The position numbers and the translations under genes were made by a program. DNA of 21,020 nt from an uncultured Bacteroidales bacterium (lineage in GTDB: Bacteria > Bacteroidota > Bacteroidia > Bacteroidales > Paludibacteraceae). The DNA lies in the NCBI GenBank assembly GCA_902799875.1, contig CADCCH010000024.1, positions 1-21,020 of the forward strand. Direction: 5' to 3'. Positions 6,021 through 13,747 of the stretch are shown in pieces (within the stretch, counting starts at the first letter, position 1; each line of letters opens with the position of its first letter). The notes under the pieces were generated by a model, which saw only the letters and a list, made by a program, of their open reading frames with translations, had not been told where the DNA came from and did no database searches.

Positions 6021-7274
6021 ATGCCGGAGATTGTTTTGCATTATATTTGGGAGCATTGTCTGTGGGCAGGATTTGACCAACAGACAACGGATGGACGGAG
6101 TGTAGAGATTCTCTCCGTGGGAGAGCATAACCGCGATGCAGGTCCCGATTACAGCCATGCGCGGGTGAAGATTGACGGTAAGGAATGGGTGGGTAACATC
6201 GAGATCCATGTGTGCTCCAGCGATTGGTTGCGCCATCGTCACCATATGGACAGCGCGTATGACAATGTCATTCTGCACGTCGTGCGCACGGCTGACAAAC
6301 CGATTTATAACTCGAAGGGTGCGTTGGTACCGCAATGTGAGTTGCAATACCCGAGCGACAAGGACTATCTGACGGAACTTTTTGCAGCGGCGCAGCAGAT
6401 GGATAGTGCAATCAGCCGAATCGGTTGTGCGGAACAACTGGTACGCGATCCGCTGTTGCTGACGGAAGGTTGGCGTAAGAGTTTGCTGCACAAACGTTTG
6501 GAATGCAAACGGGCTTCGATAGAGCGATTGTTGGAGATCACTAAGGGCAGTTGGGAACATGCGTTGTATATATCGCTCGCACGTAACTTTGGTTTTCACA
6601 CGAACAGTCTGCCGTTTGAGCAGTTGGCGATCAACACGCCCCTATCCTATCTGCAGAAACACAGGAATAGTCTGTTTCAGTTGACAGCATTGTTACTTGG
6701 ACAGGCCGGCTTAATCGGCGACGATGCGGCACTCGCCAAGGAGTACGAGTTCTTGCGGACGAAGTTCAGCCTCACGCCTATGGACGGAAGTATCTGGAAG
6801 CATGCACGCTTACGACCGCAGAACAGTCCGGAGTTGCGAATTCGACAGTTTGCCCAACTGCTCTATCAATCGGAATCGCTTCTCAGTAAGATTCTGGATA
6901 CCGACAATCTGAAAGAACTGGTACCGCTGTTTGAGGTATCACCCGAATGGATGGCTTGCTCCGGTTCTAAACCGGTGGGTAAGAGCAGCATTGATATTCT
7001 GTTGATCAACACCGTTATTCCTTATAAGTACGCGTACGCGATGCTGCACAACAACCCACGCAAGGCGGAACAAGCCGCAGCCCTCATGGAGCAGATTGCG
7101 CCGGAGAATAATGCGATTGTGCGTCAATGGCGGGTGCTTGGACAAAGCATCAAGAACGCCGCCGACACGCAAGCGTTGTTGCATCTATATCAGAACTACT
7201 GCCAGCACCACGAGTGTATCAACTGCGAGGTGGGTTATCAAATCTTCCAGGACCGCCAATTACGTCTCTTCTAA
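6021..7274 (+). CDS. DUF2851 family protein
   Basis: A 417-residue soluble protein with no signal peptide or membrane segment. The N-terminal block is the family hallmark: LHYIWEH, then TTDGRSVEILSVGEHNRDAGPDY, then KEWVGNIEIHVCSSDW and DNVILHVV. The N-x-E-I-H and His-rich segments hint at a nuclease- or metal-binding-like core, but no function is established for DUF2851, which is widespread in Bacteroidota. The start at 6021 is set by the promoter ending at 6000. The stop overlaps the start of the pseudouridine synthase by one base (TAATG), so the two are translationally coupled and a role linked to RNA is possible, though unproven. Confidence 0.85.
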   Translation: MPEIVLHYIWEHCLWAGFDQQTTDGRSVEILSVGEHNRDAGPDYSHARVKIDGKEWVGNIEIHVCSSDWLRHRHHMDSAYDNVILHVVRTADKPIYNSKGALVPQCELQYPSDKDYLTELFAAAQQMDSAISRIGCAEQLVRDPLLLTEGWRKSLLHKRLECKRASIERLLEITKGSWEHALYISLARNFGFHTNSLPFEQLAINTPLSYLQKHRNSLFQLTALLLGQAGLIGDDAALAKEYEFLRTKFSLTPMDGSIWKHARLRPQNSPELRIRQFAQLLYQSESLLSKILDTDNLKELVPLFEVSPEWMACSGSKPVGKSSIDILLINTVIPYKYAYAMLHNNPRKAEQAAALMEQIAPENNAIVRQWRVLGQSIKNAADTQALLHLYQNYCQHHECINCEVGYQIFQDRQLRLF

Positions 7275-8533
7275 TGGTCAATCCTTTTGTCATACCACCA
7301 AGTGCACCCGCGCAAGAGGCCGCTAAGGAGGTGATCGAGAAGGTGCATGCGTATATGCGCCTTCACCCTAAAAGTGAGTTGCATAAGTGCGGGAAGATGT
7401 TCGGTGTGCTGCTGTACGAAGGCGGTTATCTGGCTGCGTTCTCTGCCAAACTGGATGGGTCGTATCACCATGAAGGGTTTGTTCCACCGGTGTATGAGAT
7501 GATGGAAGAACCGATTGGAACCAACAAAGAGGAATCGAGAAGACTGCAAAGGCTGCTATTTGCAAACTATAACTTCGTTAACGGACGAAGCGAAACGAAA
7601 AATCTGCTCGACATCTTTAAAGAAGAAAAACCAATCATTCCTGCAGAGGAGTGGTTTTCTTCCGAATTAAAAATTAAAAATTACGAATTAAGAATGCCTC
7701 CGGCTGGTGCAGGCGAATGTTGTGCGCCGAAATTGCTGCAGTATGCGTTGACGCATGGACTGGATCCGGTAAGTCTGGCGGAGTTTTGGGTTGGTGCACC
7801 GTCCAAGACAGTAATTCGGCAAGAAGGGGCTTTCTATGCTCCGTGTTCGGGGAAATGTGTGCCAATCCTACGGCACATGTTGGAAGGATTGGAAGTTATA
7901 AGTAATCAGCCTTCAGATGTCAGTTTTCAGATAGAAACGATCTTCGAAGACGATTATTTGATGGTGGTGAATAAACCGGCGGGACTATTGTCGGTGCCAG
8001 GCAAGGGAGAGGAGCTTTCTGTTGAAAGTATGCTAGGCGCGAAGCCGGTTCATCGATTGGATCAGGATACAAGTGGGTTGCTGGTGTTAGCGAAGACCGC
8101 AGAGGTGTATAAAGAGTTGCAGGCGTATTTTCAGAGACGGGATATACTGAAACGGTACGAAGCCTTGATAATGGGTGAAGGGGTGAATGGATTAATGGAT
8201 GAAGGTACAATCTCCCTACCCCTTTTGCCGAATCCGTATGACCGGCCGCGGCAGATGGTGGATAAGGAGCATGGGAAAGTGGCGATCACGAAGTACGTGA
8301 TACGAGATAGACGTCAGGACGGGACTATATTGGTGGATTTCTATCCGCAGACGGGTCGTACCCATCAATTGCGCGTACATGCGGCACACCCTGAAGGGCT
8401 TAATGCACCGATTGTAGGTGATCGTTTATATGGCAAAGCCGGTGAACGGTTGATGCTGCATGCGGCGGAGATAGGGTTTGTGCACCCGATAACAAAAGAA
8501 GAGATGCATTTCTGCATCCCTTCGAATTTCTGA
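7274..8533 (+). CDS. RluA-family RNA pseudouridine synthase
   Basis: A 419-residue enzyme that would isomerise uridine to pseudouridine in rRNA or tRNA. The catalytic domain occupies about 215-419: IFEDDYLMVVNKPAGLLSVPG, then the catalytic motif HRLDQDTSG with Asp263, then RTHQLRVHAAH and the C-terminal LMLHAAEIGF block. The N-terminal 200 residues form the extra domain seen in Bacteroidota members; RluA itself is only about 220 residues. The start at ATG 7274 is preferred because it overlaps the DUF2851 stop (TAATG). Two short low-complexity insertions interrupt the protein in frame: residues about 131-141 (LKIKNYELRM region) and about 300-311 (GEGVNGLMDEG). The gene converges on argS with only 11 bp between stop codons and no terminator visible. 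Which RNA position it modifies cannot be told. Confidence 0.92.
   Translation: MVNPFVIPPSAPAQEAAKEVIEKVHAYMRLHPKSELHKCGKMFGVLLYEGGYLAAFSAKLDGSYHHEGFVPPVYEMMEEPIGTNKEESRRLQRLLFANYNFVNGRSETKNLLDIFKEEKPIIPAEEWFSSELKIKNYELRMPPAGAGECCAPKLLQYALTHGLDPVSLAEFWVGAPSKTVIRQEGAFYAPCSGKCVPILRHMLEGLEVISNQPSDVSFQIETIFEDDYLMVVNKPAGLLSVPGKGEELSVESMLGAKPVHRLDQDTSGLLVLAKTAEVYKELQAYFQRRDILKRYEALIMGEGVNGLMDEGTISLPLLPNPYDRPRQMVDKEHGKVAITKYVIRDRRQDGTILVDFYPQTGRTHQLRVHAAHPEGLNAPIVGDRLYGKAGERLMLHAAEIGFVHPITKEEMHFCIPSNF
7664..7695. repeat. In-frame AATTAAAAATTA-type repeat in the pseudouridine synthase
   Basis: A run of GAATTAAAAATTAAAAATTA followed by CGAATTAAGAATG interrupts GC-richer coding sequence. It adds about 11 residues (ELKIKNYELRM) between the N-terminal and catalytic domains without breaking the frame. 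Its composition is quite unlike its surroundings and resembles intergenic filler. Confidence 0.6.
8172..8205. repeat. Dispersed 24-bp-type repeat, copy 1 (inside the pseudouridine synthase)
   Basis: The 22 bases at 8184-8205 are identical to 12233-12254 in the aminopeptidase gene and are read in the same frame (NGLMDEG). The preceding GGGTGAAGGGGTGAATGG belongs to a shifted copy of the same 24-bp unit. It falls in the loop before the conserved GTISLPL strand of RluA-family enzymes. Confidence 0.8.
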
Positions 8534-8544
8534 ATATACATTGA

Positions 8545-10287
8545 TTACATGCGCTCGGGCATCTCGATGCCGAGCAGCGACATGGCGGAGTTCAGCACTT
8601 TCGCTACATTCTTGGCGAGCAAGAGACGGAGCACACGTTTGGCTTCGTCTTTTTCGTTGAGGATGCTCAGATCATGGTAGAACGAGTTGAAGTCGCACGC
8701 CAGGTCATACGCATAGTTACAGATGACTGCCGGAGAGAAGTTATCGCCGGCCACACGTACCGTTTGCGGGAACTCCGTAAGACGCTGGATCAATCCTAAT
8801 TCTTTTGGATCTAGGCCGCCTAGGTTGCCTAGGATTCCTAGGTCGTCTAGTTTCTCCGCCTTGCGGAGCACGGACTGAATACGCGCGTAGGTGTATTGGA
8901 TGAAGGGACCCGTGTTGCCGTTGAAGTCGATGGACTCAGCAGGGTTAAAGAGCATGTTCTTGCGCGGATCGACCTTAAGGATGAAGTACTTGAGTGCGCC
9001 GAGACCCACCATACGTGCTACTTCGGGATCCTCGTTCATCTCACGTGCATCCTCAATCATCTTATCCATCAGATCGTCGGCATCCACTACGGTGCCTTCG
9101 CGGGATTTCATCTTACCGTTCGGCAGCTCGACCATGCCGTAGGAGAAATGGACGAGTTCCTTACCGAAGGGGAAACCGAGTCGGTCTAACAAAATAGACA
9201 GCACTTTGAAATGGTACTCCTGTTCGTTACCTACCACGTAGACCATTTTGTCAATCGGATAGTCCTGGAAACGCAGCTTCGCCGTACCAATATCCTGAGT
9301 CATATAGACCGAAGTACCATCGGAACGCAGCAGCAGTTTCTCATCCAGACCGTCCTTGGTCAGATCTGCCCAAACGGAACCGTCCTCGCGGCGGTAGAAC
9401 TGACCGGCAGCCAGACCTTTCTCCACTTCGGACTTACCCTCGAGGTAGGTATTGGACTCGTAGTAGATCTTATCGAAGGAGACACCGAGACGTTTGTAGG
9501 TCTCGTCAAAACCGGCATAAACCCATTCGTTCATTCGAGCCCAGAGACCACGCACTTCGGGGTCGTTGGCCTCCCATTTGCGGAGCATCTCTTGTGCCTC
9601 GAGCATCAAGGGCGCTTCGCGTTTGGCAGTCTCTTCATCAAGGCCTTTGGCCATGAGTTCGGCTATCTGTGCCTTGTACTCTTTGTCAAAACGCACGTAG
9701 TAGTCACCAATCAGGTGGTCACCTTTCTTGCCGGACGATTCCGGTGTCTCACCGTTACCGAACTTAAGCCATGCGAGCATGGATTTGCAGATATGAATAC
9801 CACGGTCGTTGACGATGTTCGTTTTGACGACCTTCCATCCGTTCGCCTCTTGGATCTTGGCAATCGAATAGCCAAGCAGGTTATTACGTACGTGACCAAG
9901 GTGAAGGGGTTTGTTGGTATTCGGGGAACTATATTCGACCATCATCAATTGGTTGCGACTCGGCTGCTGACCGTAATTGGCCTCTGCATCGATGGCTTCA
10001 AGTTGTTTTACCCAGAAGGCATCGTCGATAACAAGATTGAGAAAGCCCTGTACCGCGTTGTACTTGGCGATGAGCTCACTCTTGGCAAGTTCCTCACCTA
10101 TCTCAGCCGCCACTTGAGCCGGGGCTTTGCGGGCCAGTTTGACGAAGGGGAAAACCACGAGAGTGATGTTTCCTTCGAACTCCGGACGGGTCTTTTGCAA
10201 TTGAATCTGGCTATCTTCGGCATCGACACCATAGAGCGCCTTGACGGCGTCTTTGACTAATACCTGTATATGTTGTTCTAAACTCAT
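8545..10287 (-). CDS. argS: Arginyl-tRNA synthetase
   Basis: A 580-residue class I aminoacyl-tRNA synthetase that charges tRNA-Arg with arginine. The N-terminal Add-1 domain covers about 1-110. The HIGH-type motif is HLGH (129-132) within SSPNTNKPLHLGHVRNN, and the KMSK-type motif is KMKS (392-395) within LPNGKMKSREGTVVDADDL. The C-terminal DALR anticodon-binding domain ends in the usual SLLGIEMPERM. Length matches the family (about 560-600). Residues about 480-493 (DLGILGNLGGLD) are a low-complexity insertion encoded by a 9-bp CTAG repeat at the start of the DALR domain, a variable loop in other ArgRS. The start overlaps the stop of the upstream glycosyltransferase gene by 4 bp (ATGA), so it is the last gene of a three-gene operon. 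Confidence 0.97.
   Translation of the reverse strand: MSLEQHIQVLVKDAVKALYGVDAEDSQIQLQKTRPEFEGNITLVVFPFVKLARKAPAQVAAEIGEELAKSELIAKYNAVQGFLNLVIDDAFWVKQLEAIDAEANYGQQPSRNQLMMVEYSSPNTNKPLHLGHVRNNLLGYSIAKIQEANGWKVVKTNIVNDRGIHICKSMLAWLKFGNGETPESSGKKGDHLIGDYYVRFDKEYKAQIAELMAKGLDEETAKREAPLMLEAQEMLRKWEANDPEVRGLWARMNEWVYAGFDETYKRLGVSFDKIYYESNTYLEGKSEVEKGLAAGQFYRREDGSVWADLTKDGLDEKLLLRSDGTSVYMTQDIGTAKLRFQDYPIDKMVYVVGNEQEYHFKVLSILLDRLGFPFGKELVHFSYGMVELPNGKMKSREGTVVDADDLMDKMIEDAREMNEDPEVARMVGLGALKYFILKVDPRKNMLFNPAESIDFNGNTGPFIQYTYARIQSVLRKAEKLDDLGILGNLGGLDPKELGLIQRLTEFPQTVRVAGDNFSPAVICNYAYDLACDFNSFYHDLSILNEKDEAKRVLRLLLAKNVAKVLNSAMSLLGIEMPERM
8811..8850. repeat. Five CTAG tetramers at exact 9-bp spacing inside argS
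   Basis: CTAG occurs at 8811, 8820, 8829, 8838 and 8847; the middle three are full CCTAGG hexamers. The 9-bp unit encodes the three-residue repeat x-L-G on the minus strand. CTAG is generally rare in bacterial genomes, so a regular array in an essential gene is unusual. Confidence 0.9.
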
Positions 10288-11018
10288 AATTTCGGATATT
10301 TTCTGAACCAGCTACTTATTTTGAGACGAATGACACCGAGGAGTGCTTCGGAGAAGATACCACCAGACATCTTGGAGGTTCCGAGGACACGGTTGACAAA
10401 GATGATCGGCACTTCGATGATTTTCGCACCGCACTTGGAAGCGGTAAACTTCATCTCAATCTGGAAGGCGTAGCCTTTGAAACGGATCTTGTCCAGTTCG
10501 ATGGTCTCAAGCAGGTGACGTTTGTAACATACGAAACCGGCGGTGGTGTCATGGATATTGACGCCCAGCACAGTACGCACGTATTTGGATGCAAAATAGG
10601 ACATCAGCACACGTCCCATAGGCCAGTTAACGACATTGACTCCGGTGACGTAACGGCTACCGATCGCCAGGTCAGCACCCTGGTTAGCACACGCATCGTA
10701 GAGCTTGAGCAGATCTTGCGGGTTGTGGCTAAAGTCCGCATCCATCTCAAAGATATAGTCGGCTTTGTGCTCGATGGCCCACTTGAAACCACAGATATAG
10801 GCGGTACCCAGTCCTTGCTTGCCGGAACGCTCCACGAGGAAGACACGGTCTTTGTATTTGCCCGCCATGAGGGACTTGACGATAGCCGCTGTTCCGTCAG
10901 GTGAACCGTCATCGATGATCAGCACATGAAACTCCAAAGGCAGTTCCATCACCGCGGTGATGATCGCCTCAATATTTTCTTTTTCGTTGTAAGTAGGGAT
11001 GATAACCAGTCTTTCCAT
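10284..11018 (-). CDS. GT2 polyprenol-phosphate mannosyltransferase (DPM1-like)
   Basis: A 244-residue family 2 glycosyltransferase resembling dolichyl- or polyprenyl-phosphate mannose synthases. These move a sugar from GDP-mannose (or another nucleotide sugar) to a membrane polyprenol phosphate. Visible motifs are VIIPTYNEKENI at the N-terminus, DDGSPDGT (36-43) for nucleotide binding, EMDADFSHNP with the metal-binding Asp93-x-Asp95, and the late block INRVLGTSKMSG-like NRVLGTSKMSGG. There is no C-terminal membrane helix, so it is the short DPM1 form, acting at the inner face of the membrane. The start lies 1 bp after the hydrolase stop codon, and its stop overlaps argS. Sugar specificity cannot be read from sequence. 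Confidence 0.9.
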   Translation of the reverse strand: MERLVIIPTYNEKENIEAIITAVMELPLEFHVLIIDDGSPDGTAAIVKSLMAGKYKDRVFLVERSGKQGLGTAYICGFKWAIEHKADYIFEMDADFSHNPQDLLKLYDACANQGADLAIGSRYVTGVNVVNWPMGRVLMSYFASKYVRTVLGVNIHDTTAGFVCYKRHLLETIELDKIRFKGYAFQIEMKFTASKCGAKIIEVPIIFVNRVLGTSKMSGGIFSEALLGVIRLKISSWFRKYPKL

Positions 11019-11019
11019 A

Positions 11020-11850
11020 TTACTCCGTAATCATTTTATCATTCAATTCATACACCGGACTCGGTGTGGTTCGGTCAAGGGCTTTGAGGAAAATCTCCTG
11101 TCCGGGGATAATATCTATCTCTTCGAGATAGGAAGCGACGGTATCGTATGCCACTTCGGGGTCGTTGTTCTCCTGCGAGAGGTGACACAGCCATACGTTT
11201 CGCAATTCCGGATGCCAGTTGCGTTCCAGCAACTCACCGCAAGTGTCATTACTCTGGTGTCCACGCGGGGAGAGGATACGCTCCTTGAGGTAGGTTGGAT
11301 ACGGACCGTTGAGCAGCATGTGCTCGTCGTGGTTAGCTTCGATAACGAGGTGGTTGGCTGTACGGATATACTCCTCCATCTCCGGATTAACCGAACCGCA
11401 GTCGGTCATCAACACAAAACGCTGACCGAGGTAATCAATGCAATAACCCAAACAATCGGTCGAGTCGTGCTCGATATGGAAGGTATTGATCCGCATACCG
11501 AACAGTTCCCACTCTACACCGCGTTCAAAATATCGCCGACTGGTACGCAGTTTCTCGCGCACACCGTAGTTGCGGTCAATACCGTCGTGAATCTCTGCGG
11601 TGGTGTAAATAGGCAGTTTGACGCGTTCACCAAGTGTACCAACCGCACGGATATGATCGGCGTGATCGTGGGTAACCAGCACGCCCATAATATTATGGAA
11701 ATCCAGATTCATCTCACGCAAGCATTTCTGAATCTGACGGGCAGATATACCGGCGTCAATCAGTATACCCTGACGACGCGTACCGAGGTAGTAGCAGTTT
11801 CCGCTACTTCCGCTCGCAAAACACCGAAATATAAGCCCGTTTTCCTCCAT
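11020..11850 (-). CDS. MBL-fold metallo-hydrolase, YycJ/WalJ type
   Basis: A 276-residue metallo-beta-lactamase-fold protein. The N-terminus FRCFASGSSGNCYYLG and ILIDAGIS are the signature of the YycJ/WalJ (VicX) group, followed by the metal-binding THDHADH (His61, Asp62, His63, Asp65, His66) and LMTDCG. Members of the group are thought to be exonucleases or phosphodiesterases linked to DNA replication and repair; this has not been tested for Bacteroidota proteins as far as I can say. It is the first gene of the operon with the glycosyltransferase and argS, read from the divergent promoter at 11868-11898 with a leader of only about 12 nt. Confidence 0.88.
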   Translation of the reverse strand: MEENGLIFRCFASGSSGNCYYLGTRRQGILIDAGISARQIQKCLREMNLDFHNIMGVLVTHDHADHIRAVGTLGERVKLPIYTTAEIHDGIDRNYGVREKLRTSRRYFERGVEWELFGMRINTFHIEHDSTDCLGYCIDYLGQRFVLMTDCGSVNPEMEEYIRTANHLVIEANHDEHMLLNGPYPTYLKERILSPRGHQSNDTCGELLERNWHPELRNVWLCHLSQENNDPEVAYDTVASYLEEIDIIPGQEIFLKALDRTTPSPVYELNDKMITE

Positions 11851-11867
11851 AGTATCAAAAAATCGTG

Positions 11868-11898
11868 CAAAGGTACAAAAAAATTTTGATATATCAAA
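11868..11898 (-). promoter_or_regulatory. Promoter of the hydrolase-glycosyltransferase-argS operon
   Basis: On the minus strand, TTTG (complement of 11895-11898), 19 bp, then TACCTTTG (complement of 11868-11875). The predicted start is near 11863. Its -33 box lies in the right half of the shared palindrome. Confidence 0.8.
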
Positions 11899-11899
11899 A
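11884..11899. promoter_or_regulatory. Perfect 16-bp palindrome shared by two divergent promoters
   Basis: TTTTGATATATCAAAA is an uninterrupted palindrome. Its left TTTG is the -33 box for pepP and its right CAAA is the -33 box for the minus-strand operon, each 19 bp from its own -7 box. Polymerases for the two directions would compete for the same 16 bp. Confidence 0.8.
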
Positions 11900-11915
11900 T
11901 AATTTAGTAATTTTG
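11885..11915 (+). promoter_or_regulatory. Promoter of pepP-clpP
   Basis: TTTG (11885-11888), 19 bp, TAATTTTG (11908-11915). The start near 11920 gives a leader of about 15 nt before the ATG at 11935. Confidence 0.8.
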
Positions 11916-11934
11916 CGGCAAATTTCGTAAAAAT

Positions 11935-13725
11935 ATGAATGTACGTGAACGTTTAGCCGCGTTACGCGGATTGATGAAAGAGCACGGATTAGCTGCATAT
12001 GTGGTGCCGGGAAATGACCCGCATGCGAGTGAATACATGGCGTCTCACTGGTGCGAGATGCAGTGGTTGAGTGGCTTCAACGGCGAAAGCGGTACGATGG
12101 TGGTAACCATGGACCAAGCGCTTCTCTGGACCGACAGCCGCTATTACCTGCAAGCAGGCATTGAACTCAAGGACTCAACAATCGAGTTGATGCGGGAATC
12201 GGATATCGATTGTCCGAGTGTGGTAGAATGGCTGAATGGATTAATGGATGAAGGGGTGAATGGATTAGTGGGTGTCAATCCCGAGATGTTCAGCGTCAAT
12301 GATTTCGCAGAATGGAGCGAGCAAATTGAATTGAAGTCCATCGACCTCATCAAGTCGCTTTGGACCGAAGGTCGTCCGGCTATTCCGCAGGATAAGCTCT
12401 ATTCCTATAGCGAAGATTTCGCAGGCGAAAGCGTTGAGAGCAAACTCGCCCGTATGCGCGAACAACTCGCGAAGAAAAAAGCGGACGCGATGATTATTAG
12501 TGCGTTGGATGAGATTGCATGGTTGCTCAATATCCGCGGCAATGACGTGGAGTACAATCCGGTCGTGATATCGTACGTAGTACTGGAGGCTGAAAAATGT
12601 ACCCTGTTTGTGGACGCTGCGAAGATTGATTCGCCGGCACAGAACTACCTGGATTTCAACAACATAGATGTCAAGCCTTACGAGGCGGTATTCGATTATA
12701 TACGCAGGCTCAGCGGTACCGTTTTGTACGATGGTGCACGCGTCAACGAAGCGCTGTTCGAAGCCATTCCGGAAAACTGCAAAAAGATCAACGCCAAGTC
12801 ACCTATTCTCATTGACAAAGCGAAGAAGAATGCCATTGAACTGGAAGGCGAACGGATCGCCATGCGGCAGGATTGCGTGGCGTTGACGCGGTTCTTCAAG
12901 TGGTTAAACGAGGAGGCTTTTGCAAACGGACAGACGCAGACCGAATGGTCGCTGATGGAAAAACTGCACGAGTTTAGGCTGATGGGTGAGAACTTTGTAG
13001 AAGAGAGTTTCGGTACGATTGCGGGTTACAAAGGTAATGGTGCGATTGTCCATTATGCGGCAACCGAAGATAACTGTGCAGAGGTCAAACCGGAGGGTAT
13101 GTTGCTGTTGGACAGCGGTGGTCAATATCTGGACGGTACGACAGATATTACAAGAACCGTTTGGCTCGGAGGGCGTATCCCGCAGCAGGCTAAGTTAGAC
13201 TATACGTATGTCCTAAAAGGACATATCGCGTTGCAACGGGCACGTTTCCCGAGAGGCACCAGAGGTAATCAGTTGGATGCTTTGGCTAAGCAATATATGT
13301 GGGAAGCCGGTATCACGTTTGGTCACGGAACGGGTCACGGTGTGGGGCATTTCTTGGGCTGCCACGAAGGTCCGCAGAATGTACGTACGGACAATAACCC
13401 GACAGCACTGGAAGTTGGTCATATCATCTCCGACGAACCGGGTATCTACCGCACTGACATGTGGGGAATCCGAACGGAGAACCTGATTACCGTCATTCCG
13501 GCGAAACAAACGAAGGCCACGACGACCGAAGACGAGTGGTTGCAATTCGAGACGCTGACCTTGTGCTTCTACGACACGAGTCTGATTGAGATGAGCCTGA
13601 TGACAGAAGATGAGATCGATTGGCTCAATGCGTACCACGTGCGCGTATATAAAGAGGTGTCGCCGTTGCTTAATAACGAGGAGAAGAAATACTTGGCATA
13701 TAAATGCCAATCATTGGAAATTTGA
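11935..13725 (+). CDS. pepP: Xaa-Pro aminopeptidase (M24B)
   Basis: A 596-residue cytosolic metallopeptidase that removes an N-terminal residue preceding proline. It has the three-part form (two creatinase-like N-terminal domains, then the pita-bread catalytic domain and the C-terminal M24 extension). Metal ligands are visible: Asp393 and Asp404 (LLLDSGGQYLDGTTDITRT, 11 apart as in E. coli PepP), His472 (GHGVGHFLG), Glu501 (DEPGIYR) and Glu515 (IRTENLI). Residues about 100-113 (LNGLMDEGVNGLVG) are encoded by a dispersed repeat also found in the pseudouridine synthase gene. The last residues and the stop codon (SLEI, TGA) lie inside a heptamer repeat, so the C-terminus may have been reset by that insertion. 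It leads an operon with clpP 22 bp downstream. Confidence 0.95.
   Translation: MNVRERLAALRGLMKEHGLAAYVVPGNDPHASEYMASHWCEMQWLSGFNGESGTMVVTMDQALLWTDSRYYLQAGIELKDSTIELMRESDIDCPSVVEWLNGLMDEGVNGLVGVNPEMFSVNDFAEWSEQIELKSIDLIKSLWTEGRPAIPQDKLYSYSEDFAGESVESKLARMREQLAKKKADAMIISALDEIAWLLNIRGNDVEYNPVVISYVVLEAEKCTLFVDAAKIDSPAQNYLDFNNIDVKPYEAVFDYIRRLSGTVLYDGARVNEALFEAIPENCKKINAKSPILIDKAKKNAIELEGERIAMRQDCVALTRFFKWLNEEAFANGQTQTEWSLMEKLHEFRLMGENFVEESFGTIAGYKGNGAIVHYAATEDNCAEVKPEGMLLLDSGGQYLDGTTDITRTVWLGGRIPQQAKLDYTYVLKGHIALQRARFPRGTRGNQLDALAKQYMWEAGITFGHGTGHGVGHFLGCHEGPQNVRTDNNPTALEVGHIISDEPGIYRTDMWGIRTENLITVIPAKQTKATTTEDEWLQFETLTLCFYDTSLIEMSLMTEDEIDWLNAYHVRVYKEVSPLLNNEEKKYLAYKCQSLEI
12233..12274. repeat. Dispersed 24-bp-type repeat, copy 2 (inside pepP)
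   Basis: About 1.7 tandem units of a 24-bp sequence (first unit 12233-12256, then TGAATGGATTAGTGG). The first 22 bases equal 8184-8205. It is read as NGLMDEGVNGL in the turn before the GVNPEMFS strand of the first creatinase-like domain. Confidence 0.8.
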
Positions 13726-13744
13726 AATTTGAGATTTGAAATTT
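13717..13744. repeat. Four 7-bp repeats (GAAATTT) across the pepP stop codon
   Basis: GAAATTT, GAAATTT, GAGATTT and GAAATTT lie head to tail. Because 7 is not a multiple of 3, the array reads through different frames. It supplies the pepP stop (13723-13725) and ends four bases before the clpP ATG. Confidence 0.85.
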
Positions 13745-13747
13745 GAT

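Noticed and set aside
5856..6599. 247-codon minus-strand frame over the start of DUF2851
   Set aside because: Antisense to a recognisable DUF2851 gene and crossing its promoter; no domain support.
7127..7273. In-frame upstream extension of the pseudouridine synthase into DUF2851
   Set aside because: The extension overlaps the conserved end of the DUF2851 gene in another frame and adds sequence without family likeness; the TAATG overlap at 7274 gives a natural start.
9211..10260. Long open frame (349 codons) on the + strand opposite argS
   Set aside because: It lies wholly antisense to a complete, motif-verified ArgRS gene; the translation lacks recognisable domains and has no promoter. It is a by-product of codon bias in argS.
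10999..11889. Open frame of 296 codons opposite the metallo-hydrolase gene
   Set aside because: Antisense to an intact MBL-fold gene and running through the divergent promoter region; no family features.
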